Below are positions 51,403 through 59,583 of a stretch of DNA of 64,000 nt, in pieces. A model generated the notes under the pieces. That model was not told the origin of the DNA. It searched no databases and saw nothing but the letters and a program-made list of their open reading frames with translations. A program made the position numbers and the translations under genes. Position 1 is the first letter of the stretch, and each line of letters opens with the position of its first letter. This stretch comes from Sphaerochaeta associata (GTDB taxonomy: Bacteria > Spirochaetota > Spirochaetia > Sphaerochaetales > Sphaerochaetaceae), in the NCBI RefSeq assembly GCF_022869165.1, contig NZ_CP094929.1, positions 1,054,001 through 1,118,000 of the forward strand, given 5' to 3'.

Positions 51403-52050
51403 ATGGCTACCATTGACTTGAAAAAGAACCAGATAAAGGGATATCCGCTGCATGCCGGCAAGGGGACGATTGTATCAACGGCCGGGAGCATCAAGATTCA
51501 CACCCGCATCAAGAGTCAGGTAAGCCTGATAATCGGTGGTGGGAGAAGCGGAAAGAGTTCCTATGCCCAGGACTACGCCCTGAGTGTCTGCGAAGGGACT
51601 GAGTCGCGGGCCTACATCGCTACCGCCGAGCCGATCGATGAGGAGATGAAGCAGCGGATTGCCGCTCATCAGAAGGACCGTGGCGACCGTTTCATCACCA
51701 TCGAGGAACCCCTTGACTTGGCGAAGGCCATCAAGGACCTGCCCCCTTCGGTGGAAGTATGTGTGATTGATTGCCTTACGGTATGGTTGGGTAATCTTCT
51801 GCACCATAGTGGAGTTCCTTCCAAACGGTTTGAACAGATGGACGCCCTGTATGAGGTGCTTCACCATCCGCCGTGTGAGATTCTGCTGGTTACCAACGAG
51901 ACCGGGCTGGGTTTGATTCCCGCGGATGCAGAGAGCAGGGCGTTCCGCGATCTTGCCGGTTGGATGAATCAGGATATTGCCGAAATCGCCCAAAACGTCA
52001 TTCTGCTCGTTGCAGGCCTGCCCCTTGCATTGAAAGGCTCCGTGTTGTGA
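51403..52050 (+). CDS. cobU: Adenosylcobinamide kinase / cobinamide-phosphate guanylyltransferase
   Basis: A 215-residue CobU. The P-loop GGGRSGKSSYAQ starts near residue 46, IATAEPIDEEMKQRIAAH carries the His that is guanylylated in the family, and VCVIDCLTVWLGNLL is the Walker B region. It phosphorylates cobinamide and adds GMP for CobS. Unusually, about 38 residues precede the first strand, in a segment with no recognised domain. GGGAGG precedes the ATG at 51403, so the extension is probably translated. It overlaps cobS by four bases (GTGA). Confidence 0.93.
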   Translation: MATIDLKKNQIKGYPLHAGKGTIVSTAGSIKIHTRIKSQVSLIIGGGRSGKSSYAQDYALSVCEGTESRAYIATAEPIDEEMKQRIAAHQKDRGDRFITIEEPLDLAKAIKDLPPSVEVCVIDCLTVWLGNLLHHSGVPSKRFEQMDALYEVLHHPPCEILLVTNETGLGLIPADAESRAFRDLAGWMNQDIAEIAQNVILLVAGLPLALKGSVL

Positions 52051-52793
52051 CCTCTCTTGGCTTGAGTCTGGCGATCAGAACCCTGACCCGGTTTCCTGTG
52101 CCCGGAAGGGGCGAGGAGGCACCGGAGAAAAGCTTGTTTTGGTTCCCTTTCGTAGGCGCCCTTCTTGGATTGTGCTCATATGGTGTCGCGTCTCTTCCGT
52201 TGGCCGGCACCGTTCGCGCCGCCTTGGTGCTTGCTCTCACCGCTTATCTGACACGTGCCTTCCATCTCGACGGACTTGCAGATTTCGCCGACGGGTTGGG
52301 TGGAGGATGGACTCGTGAACGTGCGCTTGAAATCATGCGCGACAGCCATAGCGGCGCATTCGCTGTCGTAACGCTCATCGTTGTTCTTCTTGTACAATAC
52401 TCCTGTCTCACGATCATTGTGGACGCTCTTGCACCCGCTCTCATACTTGCACCTGCCATCGGAAGGTTGATGCAGGTCATCGCAGCTTCCTTTCTGCCCT
52501 ATGCCAGAAGCGGGGAGGGCACTGCATCCCAACTGGTGAGAAGGGCGACCAGGAGACACAGCCTTCTCCCGCTTGTACAGGTGCTTGGCACCTGTCTTGT
52601 CTTGTATCTCTTCTTTGACGAAGAGCTCGCCCTGAAGGCTTTGACGGCGCTTGGGTGTGCCCTGCTGATGAGCCTGGTTGTGATGCAGGTGGCAAAGCGA
52701 CGGCTGGGCGGAGTAACAGGCGATGTATTGGGAGCGATTGAGGTATTGGGCGAGAGTGCAGCCCTACTTGGCTTCCTTCTCCCTCTTGCATGA
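52047..52793 (+). CDS. cobS: Adenosylcobinamide-GDP ribazoletransferase (cobalamin synthase)
   Basis: A 248-residue polytopic membrane enzyme joining GDP-cobinamide to the alpha-riboside phosphate made by CobT. The signature DGLADFADGLGGGWTRERALEIM, followed by RDSHSGAFAV, holds the metal-binding aspartates. About six hydrophobic segments follow. The most likely start is the GTG at 52047, within the cobU stop (GTGA overlap), giving the family N terminus SLGLSLAIRTLTRFPVPG; the frame is open further upstream but overlaps cobU. The product needs a phosphatase, and a HAD protein follows 48 nt downstream. Confidence 0.92.
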   Translation: MTSLGLSLAIRTLTRFPVPGRGEEAPEKSLFWFPFVGALLGLCSYGVASLPLAGTVRAALVLALTAYLTRAFHLDGLADFADGLGGGWTRERALEIMRDSHSGAFAVVTLIVVLLVQYSCLTIIVDALAPALILAPAIGRLMQVIAASFLPYARSGEGTASQLVRRATRRHSLLPLVQVLGTCLVLYLFFDEELALKALTALGCALLMSLVVMQVAKRRLGGVTGDVLGAIEVLGESAALLGFLLPLA

Positions 52794-52841
52794 AATTTGC
52801 GTGTCGGTAATACTACCTTACACAACATGAGAGGTAGGGTG

Positions 52842-53447
52842 ATGGATATTGTTTGTCTTGATATGGAAGGGGTGCTCGTACCGGAAATCTGGATCAATGT
52901 TGCCTTGCGCACCGGCATTGAAGAGCTGAAGATCACCACGCGTGAGGAACCTGATTACGACAAGCTCATGGCCAATCGCATCAGGATTCTCAAAGAGCAC
53001 AACCTGCGACTTTCCGACATCCAGGATGTAATCGCGGGGATGGGGCCGCTTGAGGGGGCCTACGAGTTTTTGCAGTCGCTCAGGGCGATGACCCAGGTGG
53101 TGATCTTAAGTGACACCTTCACCGAGTTTGCGCAGCCTCTGATGCGTCAGCTCGATTACCCGATGATCTGGTGCAACAGCCTTGTAGTTGATGAACAGAA
53201 TATGATCGTCCGTCACCGGATGAGACTGCACGACGGGAAACGCAAGGCGGTCCAGGCAATGAGAAGCCTTAACTATCGAACGTTCGCAGCAGGGGACTCC
53301 TACAATGATTTGAGCATGATCAGGGAGGCTGACGGGGGTTGCTTGTTCCGGGCACCCCAGAACATCCTAAGCGAGTGTCCCGACCTTCGCATCACCAATA
53401 CCTATGAAGAGTTCCTCTGTGAGATCAAAGGGTTTCTGGGGACATGA
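52842..53447 (+). CDS. thrH: ThrH-like HAD phosphatase (phosphoserine phosphatase / homoserine phosphotransferase type)
   Basis: A 201-residue HAD protein very like Pseudomonas ThrH. It has the nucleophile motif CLDMEGVLVPEIW (Asp7 aligned with the HAD Asp; ThrH has the same DLEGV form), KATTR-like KITTREEPDY, motif II VILSDTFTEFAQPLMRQL, Lys in HDGKRKAV and motif IV AAGDSYNDLSMI. ThrH dephosphorylates phosphoserine or transfers phosphate to homoserine. Here it sits directly after cobS, where a CobC-type phosphatase is otherwise missing. GAGGTAGGG precedes the ATG at 52842. It overlaps the next small gene by four bases. Confidence 0.9.
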   Translation: MDIVCLDMEGVLVPEIWINVALRTGIEELKITTREEPDYDKLMANRIRILKEHNLRLSDIQDVIAGMGPLEGAYEFLQSLRAMTQVVILSDTFTEFAQPLMRQLDYPMIWCNSLVVDEQNMIVRHRMRLHDGKRKAVQAMRSLNYRTFAAGDSYNDLSMIREADGGCLFRAPQNILSECPDLRITNTYEEFLCEIKGFLGT

Positions 53448-53665
53448 AACGCGAGAGACTGACTCCCACCATCATCCTGCTCATTCTGTCCATGCTTGTC
53501 GGCTTCTCATTGCTCTACAAGCTCTCCAAGCCTTCCGTATTGGTTGCAGCCGTGTTAGGATTGGTGGTGATCGGCATGTCGGTTGTCCTTCTTGTCCAAG
53601 CCGTGAAATTCGATCGTCAGACGAGAGGGCGGGAGAAACGTAATGAAGAGTCGGCTAAGAAATGA
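53444..53665 (+). CDS. Small two-helix membrane protein, function unknown
   Basis: A 73-residue protein with two hydrophobic helices (about 8-26 and 30-52) and a basic, highly charged C-terminal tail ending in [10 protein letters not shown]. No family recognised. It starts inside the ThrH stop (ATGA overlap) and its end overlaps the SAM hydrolase gene by 23 bp, which strongly supports real translation as part of the operon. Confidence 0.68.
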   Translation: MKRERLTPTIILLILSMLVGFSLLYKLSKPSVLVAAVLGLVVIGMSVVLLVQAVKFDRQTRGREKRNEESAKK

Positions 53666-54527
53666 ACTTATGGCAAACCAAGCGTGGAAAGAGAGGCGGA
53701 CAGTAGTCTTTCTCAGCGACTTCGGAACCAGCGACGGGGCGGTTTCAGCCATGCACGGGGTGGCCGACGGCATCTCCAATACGCTTCGCTTGGATGACTT
53801 GACCCACGATATTCCCCAGTTCAATATTTGGGAAGCTTCCTACCGCCTGGCCCAGGCTCTCCCGTATTGGGCTCCTGGTACGGTGTTTGTCTGCGTCGTC
53901 GATCCAGGGGTCGGTTCGGACCGCAAGAGCATCGTCGCCTTGACCGAGAGCGGCCACTTGGTGGTCACCCCTGACAATGGGACGCTCTCCCATGTGGCCG
54001 ATCGAATCGGGCTGATCGAAGTCCGTACCATCAATGTCGAGGACAACCGCCTGGCAGGAAGCCAGCAGAGCCATACGTTTTTCGGCCGTGATGTATATGC
54101 CTATACTGGGGCACGCCTCGCCTCGGCTCAGATAGAGTTTGAACAGCTTGGACCGGTTCTTCCCAAACTGGTGAGGTTGAAGATTGAACGTGTACGGCTT
54201 GAAGGTACGACCCTGATAGGCTCCATCGATATCCACGACAGCCGCTACGGCTCGCTATGGACAAATATCGGTAATGAGTTCCTTGAACAACTGGGCGTAG
54301 ACTGGGGTGACCAGCTGCAGGTTGTGATCACCAAGGATGGAAGAATCGTATATGGCTATCATCTCACGCTTTGCAAAGCCTTTACCGATGTCCAGAAAGG
54401 AGAACCGCTGATCTACGTCAACAGCCTGCTCAAGCTTGCAGTTGCGGTCAATCAGGGAAGTTTCGCAGCAACGTATCAAATAGGCACGGGTGAAGGCTGG
54501 AAAATTACATTTTCGGTGGTATCATGA
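53643..54527 (+). CDS. S-adenosyl-L-methionine hydroxide adenosyltransferase (DUF62, SAM hydrolase)
   Basis: A 294-residue protein of the SAM hydrolase/fluorinase superfamily. [18 protein letters not shown] with the SAM-contacting Asp, [45 protein letters not shown] and [14 protein letters not shown] are the conserved blocks. The enzyme splits SAM to adenosine and methionine using water activated by the Asp-Arg-His set. It lies between a cobamide block and an ECF transporter, so it may serve methionine/SAM balance in the same regulon. GGGAG lies eight bases before the ATG at 53643; an ATG at 53670 is a shorter option. Confidence 0.88.
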   Translation: MKSRLRNELMANQAWKERRTVVFLSDFGTSDGAVSAMHGVADGISNTLRLDDLTHDIPQFNIWEASYRLAQALPYWAPGTVFVCVVDPGVGSDRKSIVALTESGHLVVTPDNGTLSHVADRIGLIEVRTINVEDNRLAGSQQSHTFFGRDVYAYTGARLASAQIEFEQLGPVLPKLVRLKIERVRLEGTTLIGSIDIHDSRYGSLWTNIGNEFLEQLGVDWGDQLQVVITKDGRIVYGYHLTLCKAFTDVQKGEPLIYVNSLLKLAVAVNQGSFAATYQIGTGEGWKITFSVVS

Positions 54528-54558
54528 CAAACATATTTGTTATTCAGGAGGTTCTCAT

Positions 54559-55125
54559 ATGAATACATCCAAAGGCATGCAGGCGGTCAAGGCTGTAGTT
54601 GTAATCGCCATCGGTGCTGCACTGTATGGAGTAGGTGGTCTGATCAGCATCCCGGTGTTTGCCAATACGACCATCAAGCCGGCGATGGCGGTTCTGGCGC
54701 TTTTTGCCGCTGTCTACGGGCCGGTCATCGGCTTCTTGGTCGGCTTTCTCGGGCACTTGCTCACCGACCTCTTTGCAGGTTGGGGTGTGTGGCTTACCTG
54801 GGTGCTCGGAAGCGGCATAGTAGGAGCGGCAATCGGTTTGTTCGGGAGAATGACGGAACACTCCATTGACAAGGGAGAATTGAAGCGATCAGCAATCGGT
54901 CTGTTCATCCTGCTCTCCTTTTTGGGGAACTTCATTGGATATATGATCAGCGCCATCCTTGACTATCTCATCTTTGCCGAACCCATGGACAAGGTCATCA
55001 CCCAGCAGTTGATCATAGCTTTCTCCAATACCATCGTCATCGCAATCCTCGGCACGCTGCTTCTCATGCTCGTTGTAAGACGCACTACGAGTAAGATGAA
55101 TCTGCAGAAGGACAACGAGGCATAA
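54559..55125 (+). CDS. ECF transporter S component, UPF0397 family
   Basis: A 188-residue integral membrane protein with about six helices. GIGAAL-like [44 protein letters not shown] and [12 protein letters not shown] are the UPF0397 blocks, and small-residue motifs in helix 1 fit docking to EcfT. The ligand of UPF0397 proteins is not established to my knowledge. The preceding cobamide genes suggest corrinoid or benzimidazole, and the SAM hydrolase suggests a methionine precursor. CAGGAGG precedes the ATG. The energising module is the next gene. Confidence 0.87.
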   Translation: MNTSKGMQAVKAVVVIAIGAALYGVGGLISIPVFANTTIKPAMAVLALFAAVYGPVIGFLVGFLGHLLTDLFAGWGVWLTWVLGSGIVGAAIGLFGRMTEHSIDKGELKRSAIGLFILLSFLGNFIGYMISAILDYLIFAEPMDKVITQQLIIAFSNTIVIAILGTLLLMLVVRRTTSKMNLQKDNEA

Positions 55126-55164
55126 AAGGAGTACGAGCGGGGCCTTGCGGCTTTGCGTGGATAC

Positions 55165-57798
55165 ATGCAAGAAGATCTCATCACGTTTACAGACTTCAGC
55201 TTCACCTATAAGGGCCAGACGGAAGCCACGCTCCATCATATTAATCTTCGGATCAGGAAAGGCGAAAAAATTCTCGTCGCCGGTCCTTCAGGGAGCGGGA
55301 AGAGCACCCTCGGCTACGCCGTCAACGCCCTCATCCCTCACGCCTACAGCGGGAAGGTCGAGGGTAGGGTTGTTGTATGCGGTTTGGATATCCAGCATTC
55401 TGACATCTATGCGGTCAACAAGAAGGTCGGAACGGTGATGCAGGATACCGATGCCCAATTCGTGGCCCTCAGCAGCGCCGAGGACATCGCCTTCTCTCTG
55501 GAAAATCAGTGCATGGACCAACAAGACATGCAACGTCTGGTGACAAGCATGGCCCGCATCGTCGATATGGAGGCCTTTCTCTCACACAGCCCCCAGGACC
55601 TGTCAGGCGGGCAGAAGCAACGAGTCTCGCTTGCCGGGGTGCTCGTCGATGATGTGGATGTCCTGCTCTTCGATGAGCCGTTGGCCAATCTCGATCCTGA
55701 GACGGGGAGGACCGCCATCGCCCTGATCGATGAACTGGCCAAGACGACTGATAAGACGATCATCATCATCGAGCATCGTCTGGAGGATGTCCTATCCTGC
55801 CCGGTGGACCGAATCCTGGTGATGCAGGAAGGTTGTCTGGTATCGGATACGTCACCGGCCGAATTGCTCGGCTCGTCTCTTCTGCCTTCACTGGGAATCC
55901 GCGATCCCCTCTATCTCGGGGCCTTGAGGCTTGCAGGCTGTGACCTTTCAACGCTTGGCGATGTGAGTGACCTCAAGAGCATGAGTGTTGAGCGTTGTGC
56001 TGCACAATTGTCGGCATGGCATACAAAAAGCCGGGTCGAGCATCCACGGGCGGAACGGGCGGTCCAGTTGAGGTTCAATGGCCTGAGCTACTCCTATGAT
56101 GGCATGACCCCGGTTTTACAAGGTCTGGATGCGACCATCCATGAAGGAGAGATGGTCAGTATATTGGGAAGCAACGGGGCGGGGAAATCGACACTCGCCC
56201 AGCTTCTGATGGGGGTGCTCAAGCAGGACAGCGGGGATATTTTCTTTGAAGAGCATCTCATCAACGACTACTCAGCCAGCCAGCGATCTTCGATGATCGG
56301 GTTTGTGATGCAGAACCCCAACCATATGATAAGCTGCGACCTTGTCTATGATGAGGTGGCATTCGCATTGCGTCAGAAGGGCTATCCGGAAGCGCAAATC
56401 AAGGACCGGGTGATGGATGTGCTGGGACTGTGCGCCCTGCGTCCCTACCATCACTGGCCGATTTCCGCCCTAAGCTACGGCCAGAAAAAGCGGGTGACCA
56501 TAGCATCGATCCTGGTCACCCAGCCCAAGGTCCTGATTCTTGATGAACCTACCAGCGGTCAGGACTATCAGCGTTATACCACCCTGATGGAGTTTCTCAG
56601 CCACCTCAATCGTACCATCGGGCTGACCATCCTGTTCATCACCCACGATATGCATCTGGCTTTGGAGTATACCCATCGATCATTGGTGTTGCATCAGGGG
56701 GTGCTTCTTTGCGACAAGCCCACCGGCGAGGTTTTCAGTGATGAGGCTGTACTCAAGCAGGCGAATCTGAAAGTAACCAGCCTTTATACACTCGCAAAGC
56801 GGTGCGGCATTGAAGATATTCCGTCATTCATTGAAACGTTCGTTGAAACCGAAGCCAAGACTCGTGTTGCTTCAGCCGATGCTCGCCCGATTCCCTGGGA
56901 GGAGCAAGCCCGGTTCACGGCAGAGCTGAAACAAAAACCCAAAAAGAGAGTACTGAAGGGCGGCCGAAAATTCGGCTTCACCCTGACCTATGAAGATACA
57001 GCATCGGCATTGCATGCGCTCAACGGGGTGACCAAGCTGGGAGTGTTCCTGCTATGGATCATGTTCAGCCTTACCACCTTCGACTTGCGGTTTCTAGCCT
57101 TCGGGACGGCTTTTTCGTTCATATGTTTGCTCGCTTCAAAAATTCCTCTGCTCAAGTTCAAGCCCTATTTCATCGGGATGGGCACGGTCATTGCATTGAA
57201 CGCCCTGTTCATCTATCTTTTTTCCCCCGACCAAGGGACGCTGTATTTAGGTTCCAGGACGGTTCTTCTCGGATCGGAGGGTGCAACGTATGCCCTGACA
57301 CGTGAGACGCTGTTTTATCTGGTTGTGGTTTGTCTGAAATACTTCTCGATTTTCCCCATGGCCCTATTGTTTGTCAGTATCACCAACCCTTCTCAATTCG
57401 CTTCTTCCTTGAATCGTCTGGGACTCTCCTATAAGATCAGTTACGCAGTAGCCCTTGCGCTTCGCTATCTGCCGGAGGTCTCATCCAGCTACCTGCACAT
57501 TCTTCATGCCCAGATGGCACGCGGGGTGGATATCTCAAGGAATGTCTCCTTGGGCAAGAGACTCTCATCGGTGAGCAGGCTTCTCGCTCCATTGGTGCTT
57601 TCCAGTCTTGACCGAATCGAGGTGATTACCAATGCGATGATCCTCAGGGGGTTCGGCCGAATGGATACGAGGACCTGGTACCTCAGTCAGAAACTGCGCG
57701 TGCAGGATTATCTTGTTCTTGGATTTGCGTTTGCCTTGGTTGCAGCCAGCCTTTGGGTACGGTTTTGGATGAATGTCATGTTTTGGTATCCCTTTTAG
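55165..57798 (+). CDS. Fused ECF energising module (EcfA-EcfA'-EcfT in one polypeptide)
   Basis: An 877-residue three-domain protein. Residues 1 to about 260 are an ABC ATPase (Walker A GPSGSGKST near 41, signature LSGGQKQRV, LLFDEPLANLDP). Residues about 290-550 are a second ATPase (Walker A GSNGAGKST, signature in the variant form LSYGQKKRV, LILDEPTSGQD). After a basic linker, residues about 615-877 form an EcfT/CbiQ membrane domain with five hydrophobic segments and the coupling motifs ARGVD and RGFGR. Normally these are three separate subunits. The S component lies 39 nt upstream. Start at the ATG 55165 is tentative, as a TTG at 55153 is also open and no strong ribosome site is seen. Confidence 0.92.
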   Translation: MQEDLITFTDFSFTYKGQTEATLHHINLRIRKGEKILVAGPSGSGKSTLGYAVNALIPHAYSGKVEGRVVVCGLDIQHSDIYAVNKKVGTVMQDTDAQFVALSSAEDIAFSLENQCMDQQDMQRLVTSMARIVDMEAFLSHSPQDLSGGQKQRVSLAGVLVDDVDVLLFDEPLANLDPETGRTAIALIDELAKTTDKTIIIIEHRLEDVLSCPVDRILVMQEGCLVSDTSPAELLGSSLLPSLGIRDPLYLGALRLAGCDLSTLGDVSDLKSMSVERCAAQLSAWHTKSRVEHPRAERAVQLRFNGLSYSYDGMTPVLQGLDATIHEGEMVSILGSNGAGKSTLAQLLMGVLKQDSGDIFFEEHLINDYSASQRSSMIGFVMQNPNHMISCDLVYDEVAFALRQKGYPEAQIKDRVMDVLGLCALRPYHHWPISALSYGQKKRVTIASILVTQPKVLILDEPTSGQDYQRYTTLMEFLSHLNRTIGLTILFITHDMHLALEYTHRSLVLHQGVLLCDKPTGEVFSDEAVLKQANLKVTSLYTLAKRCGIEDIPSFIETFVETEAKTRVASADARPIPWEEQARFTAELKQKPKKRVLKGGRKFGFTLTYEDTASALHALNGVTKLGVFLLWIMFSLTTFDLRFLAFGTAFSFICLLASKIPLLKFKPYFIGMGTVIALNALFIYLFSPDQGTLYLGSRTVLLGSEGATYALTRETLFYLVVVCLKYFSIFPMALLFVSITNPSQFASSLNRLGLSYKISYAVALALRYLPEVSSSYLHILHAQMARGVDISRNVSLGKRLSSVSRLLAPLVLSSLDRIEVITNAMILRGFGRMDTRTWYLSQKLRVQDYLVLGFAFALVAASLWVRFWMNVMFWYPF

Positions 57799-57917
57799 GA
57801 CAAAGGTCCACTAGTAATGCAAAAAGTGTGGTAGAGAGCTTGACAGATGGCCGGGTTATCCCCATCTTATATGGAATAAAAATCCAAGGGTCGAAGTTTG
57901 ACTTTTGCAGGAGGCAT

Positions 57918-58280
57918 ATGGTGTCCGACACGTTTGTACTAGAGATGGAAGATCAGCTTATTGCCATGAGAAAGGAATTGCTGGACAAGTTGACTGAGGA
58001 TAACAGTGACTTTCGGGAGATGGTCAATGCCATGGGCATTAAGGACAGCATCGATGTTGCCGCGGATGATATAGCCTTTAAAAAAATGGAAGCGATCAAC
58101 AAGCATGAGGCTAATCGCCTGCGTTCGATTGAGAATGCGCTAGCCCGTATTCACAACGGCAAGTACGGTCATTGCCTGAAATGTCTGAAAAAGATTCCTG
58201 AAGAGCGGCTGAGGGCAATTCCCTATGCTGTACTCTGCGTTGATTGCAAGAACGCCGAGGAAGTCCCAGGTAGACGCTAA
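57918..58280 (+). CDS. TraR/DksA-type C4 zinc-finger protein
   Basis: A 120-residue protein with a long N-terminal coiled coil (about 5-80) and a zinc finger of four cysteines, Cys86, Cys89, Cys107 and Cys110, in CLKC and CVDC. DksA-like proteins enter the secondary channel of RNA polymerase; in this one the acidic tip DVAADDIAF (46-54) is in the expected place. GCAGGAGG precedes the ATG at 57918, though the frame is open back to 57753. It lies 119 nt after the ECF fusion and ends at a strong terminator. Confidence 0.87.
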   Translation: MVSDTFVLEMEDQLIAMRKELLDKLTEDNSDFREMVNAMGIKDSIDVAADDIAFKKMEAINKHEANRLRSIENALARIHNGKYGHCLKCLKKIPEERLRAIPYAVLCVDCKNAEEVPGRR

Positions 58281-58299
58281 AGATCGCTTTTGAACAAGA

Positions 58300-58346
58300 A
58301 AGAACAGAAGATTATCCCGCTGTCGGGTCTCTTCTGTTCTTTTTTG
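58300..58346 (+). terminator. Strong terminator after the TraR/DksA gene
   Basis: A perfect 11-bp stem AAGAACAGAAG (58300-58310) with its complement (58331-58341) contains an inner CCCG/CGGG hairpin and is followed by TTTTTGTT. Confidence 0.9.
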
Positions 58347-58356
58347 TTGCTGGATG

Positions 58357-59004
58357 CTAGAGATACGGATTGTGCTGTTCCCGTGCAATCGTACTTGCAG
58401 GCCCATGCCCGGGAAGGATCTGCACTTCTTCGGGGAGAGTCAGCAACCGTTTGCAGCTTTCAATGATGAGCGAATAGGAACCACCTTGCAGGTCAGTGCG
58501 GCCGATGCTTCCGGCAAACAGGGTATCGCCGGTAAACATGAACTGACCCTCCTCATGATAAAAGCAGAGTCCTCCAGGGGTATGCCCCGGAGTTGCCAAT
58601 ACGGTAAGGCGGCTGTCTTGCAGAAACTGTCCATCATGCAGAAATGCGGTAGGTTGGGGAAGATGGCTCAGCTCTGTTTCATACTTGTCCCAAAAGCTCT
58701 TGTCGAAACAGACTTGTTTGAGGTTGTCGTATCCATCCGGACCCAAATAGAGGGAATCCTCTTTGCTGACCAGAATCTCCAGCTCGGGCCAATGTTTCTT
58801 CAAACCGCCAAGAGCTGTGATGTGGTCCCAATGGGTATGGGTCAGAAGGATTGCTACCGGTGTGACATTACGCTTCTCCAGGCTGCGGATGATGACACTC
58901 TCGTCACTGCCTGGATCAATAATCCAAGCGCTTGAGGTCTCCTCATTGCCAAAGATGTAGCAGTTGGTCTGGTAAGGTCCCACCACAAGTCGTTCGACAA
59001 ACAT
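58357..59004 (-). CDS. MBL-fold metallohydrolase (glyoxalase II-like)
   Basis: A 215-residue metallo-beta-lactamase-fold hydrolase. THTHWDH supplies the HxHxDH metal motif near residue 55, with the later ligands in TPGHTPGG, FTGDTLF and the C-terminal GHGPAST. Small proteins of this type hydrolyse thioesters such as S-lactoylglutathione or related substrates. The ATG at 59004 has AAGGAG spaced correctly, and that site lies within the last codons of the upstream RNA-binding protein gene, so the two are coupled. Confidence 0.88.
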   Translation of the reverse strand: MFVERLVVGPYQTNCYIFGNEETSSAWIIDPGSDESVIIRSLEKRNVTPVAILLTHTHWDHITALGGLKKHWPELEILVSKEDSLYLGPDGYDNLKQVCFDKSFWDKYETELSHLPQPTAFLHDGQFLQDSRLTVLATPGHTPGGLCFYHEEGQFMFTGDTLFAGSIGRTDLQGGSYSLIIESCKRLLTLPEEVQILPGHGPASTIAREQHNPYL

Positions 59005-59007
59005 CAA

Positions 59008-59583
59008 CTACTCCTTATTGGAATAGCTTACAGCGGCGGTTCTGCCCTTGATGTCCATTCCATTGAGCTTTGCGATGGCCTTTTCACAGTGTTCCTCACT
59101 CATGCTGATAAAAGAGTACTTGTCGTGGATACGGATGCTGAAAATGTCATCGCGGGTGATTTCAAGTTCGGTCTGCAAGAGCTGACTGAGCTCTTTTGCA
59201 TAGAGGCGTTTCATTTTTCCGATGTTCAGGTACAGGGTGCGTGCGCCTTCGGGCAGCGCCTTCTCTTCCCTGGCTTTTTCCTGGGCCGGGGCCTGTGCCT
59301 GCTGCTCGGCCTTGGCCGGCGCCTTGCTCTCCCGCTTCACTCGTGCCGGTTTGGCTGTTTCTCTACCACTTGCCCTTCTGGGATTGTTCGCCTGCAGGAT
59401 TTCACGCAGGAGATAGGCCATAAAATAGCCGCGCAGAGTAAAGGGTACGTTCTTCTTGATGAGCTTCTTCAGTTTTTCCAATTCATCGGGACTGGGGTCG
59501 GCCTTGACTTTTCCTGCCAATAATTGAATGGTGCCGGTCAGCAGGTCTTCTTCGTTCGGGGTGCTCTTGTTTTCATTGTCCAT
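59008..59583 (-). CDS. DbpA-type RNA-binding domain protein
   Basis: A 191-residue protein. The N-terminal 85 residues are helical and acidic, a middle stretch (about 85-115) is rich in Lys, Ala and Pro and probably disordered, and the C-terminal 75 residues (TLYLNIGKMKRLYAKELSQLL to the end) form a DbpA C-terminal RNA-recognition domain (PF03880), with DIFSIRIHDKYSFISM as the central strands. DbpA uses this domain to bind 23S rRNA, but no helicase domain is present here. AAGGAG precedes the ATG at 59583. Transcription seems to start about 310 nt upstream. Confidence 0.83.
   Translation of the reverse strand: MDNENKSTPNEEDLLTGTIQLLAGKVKADPSPDELEKLKKLIKKNVPFTLRGYFMAYLLREILQANNPRRASGRETAKPARVKRESKAPAKAEQQAQAPAQEKAREEKALPEGARTLYLNIGKMKRLYAKELSQLLQTELEITRDDIFSIRIHDKYSFISMSEEHCEKAIAKLNGMDIKGRTAAVSYSNKE

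Noticed and set aside
49484-54558. Cobalamin riboswitch upstream of cobT or of the S component
   Set aside because: The gaps before cobT (59 nt) and the S component (31 nt) are too short, and no B12-box-like sequence was seen.
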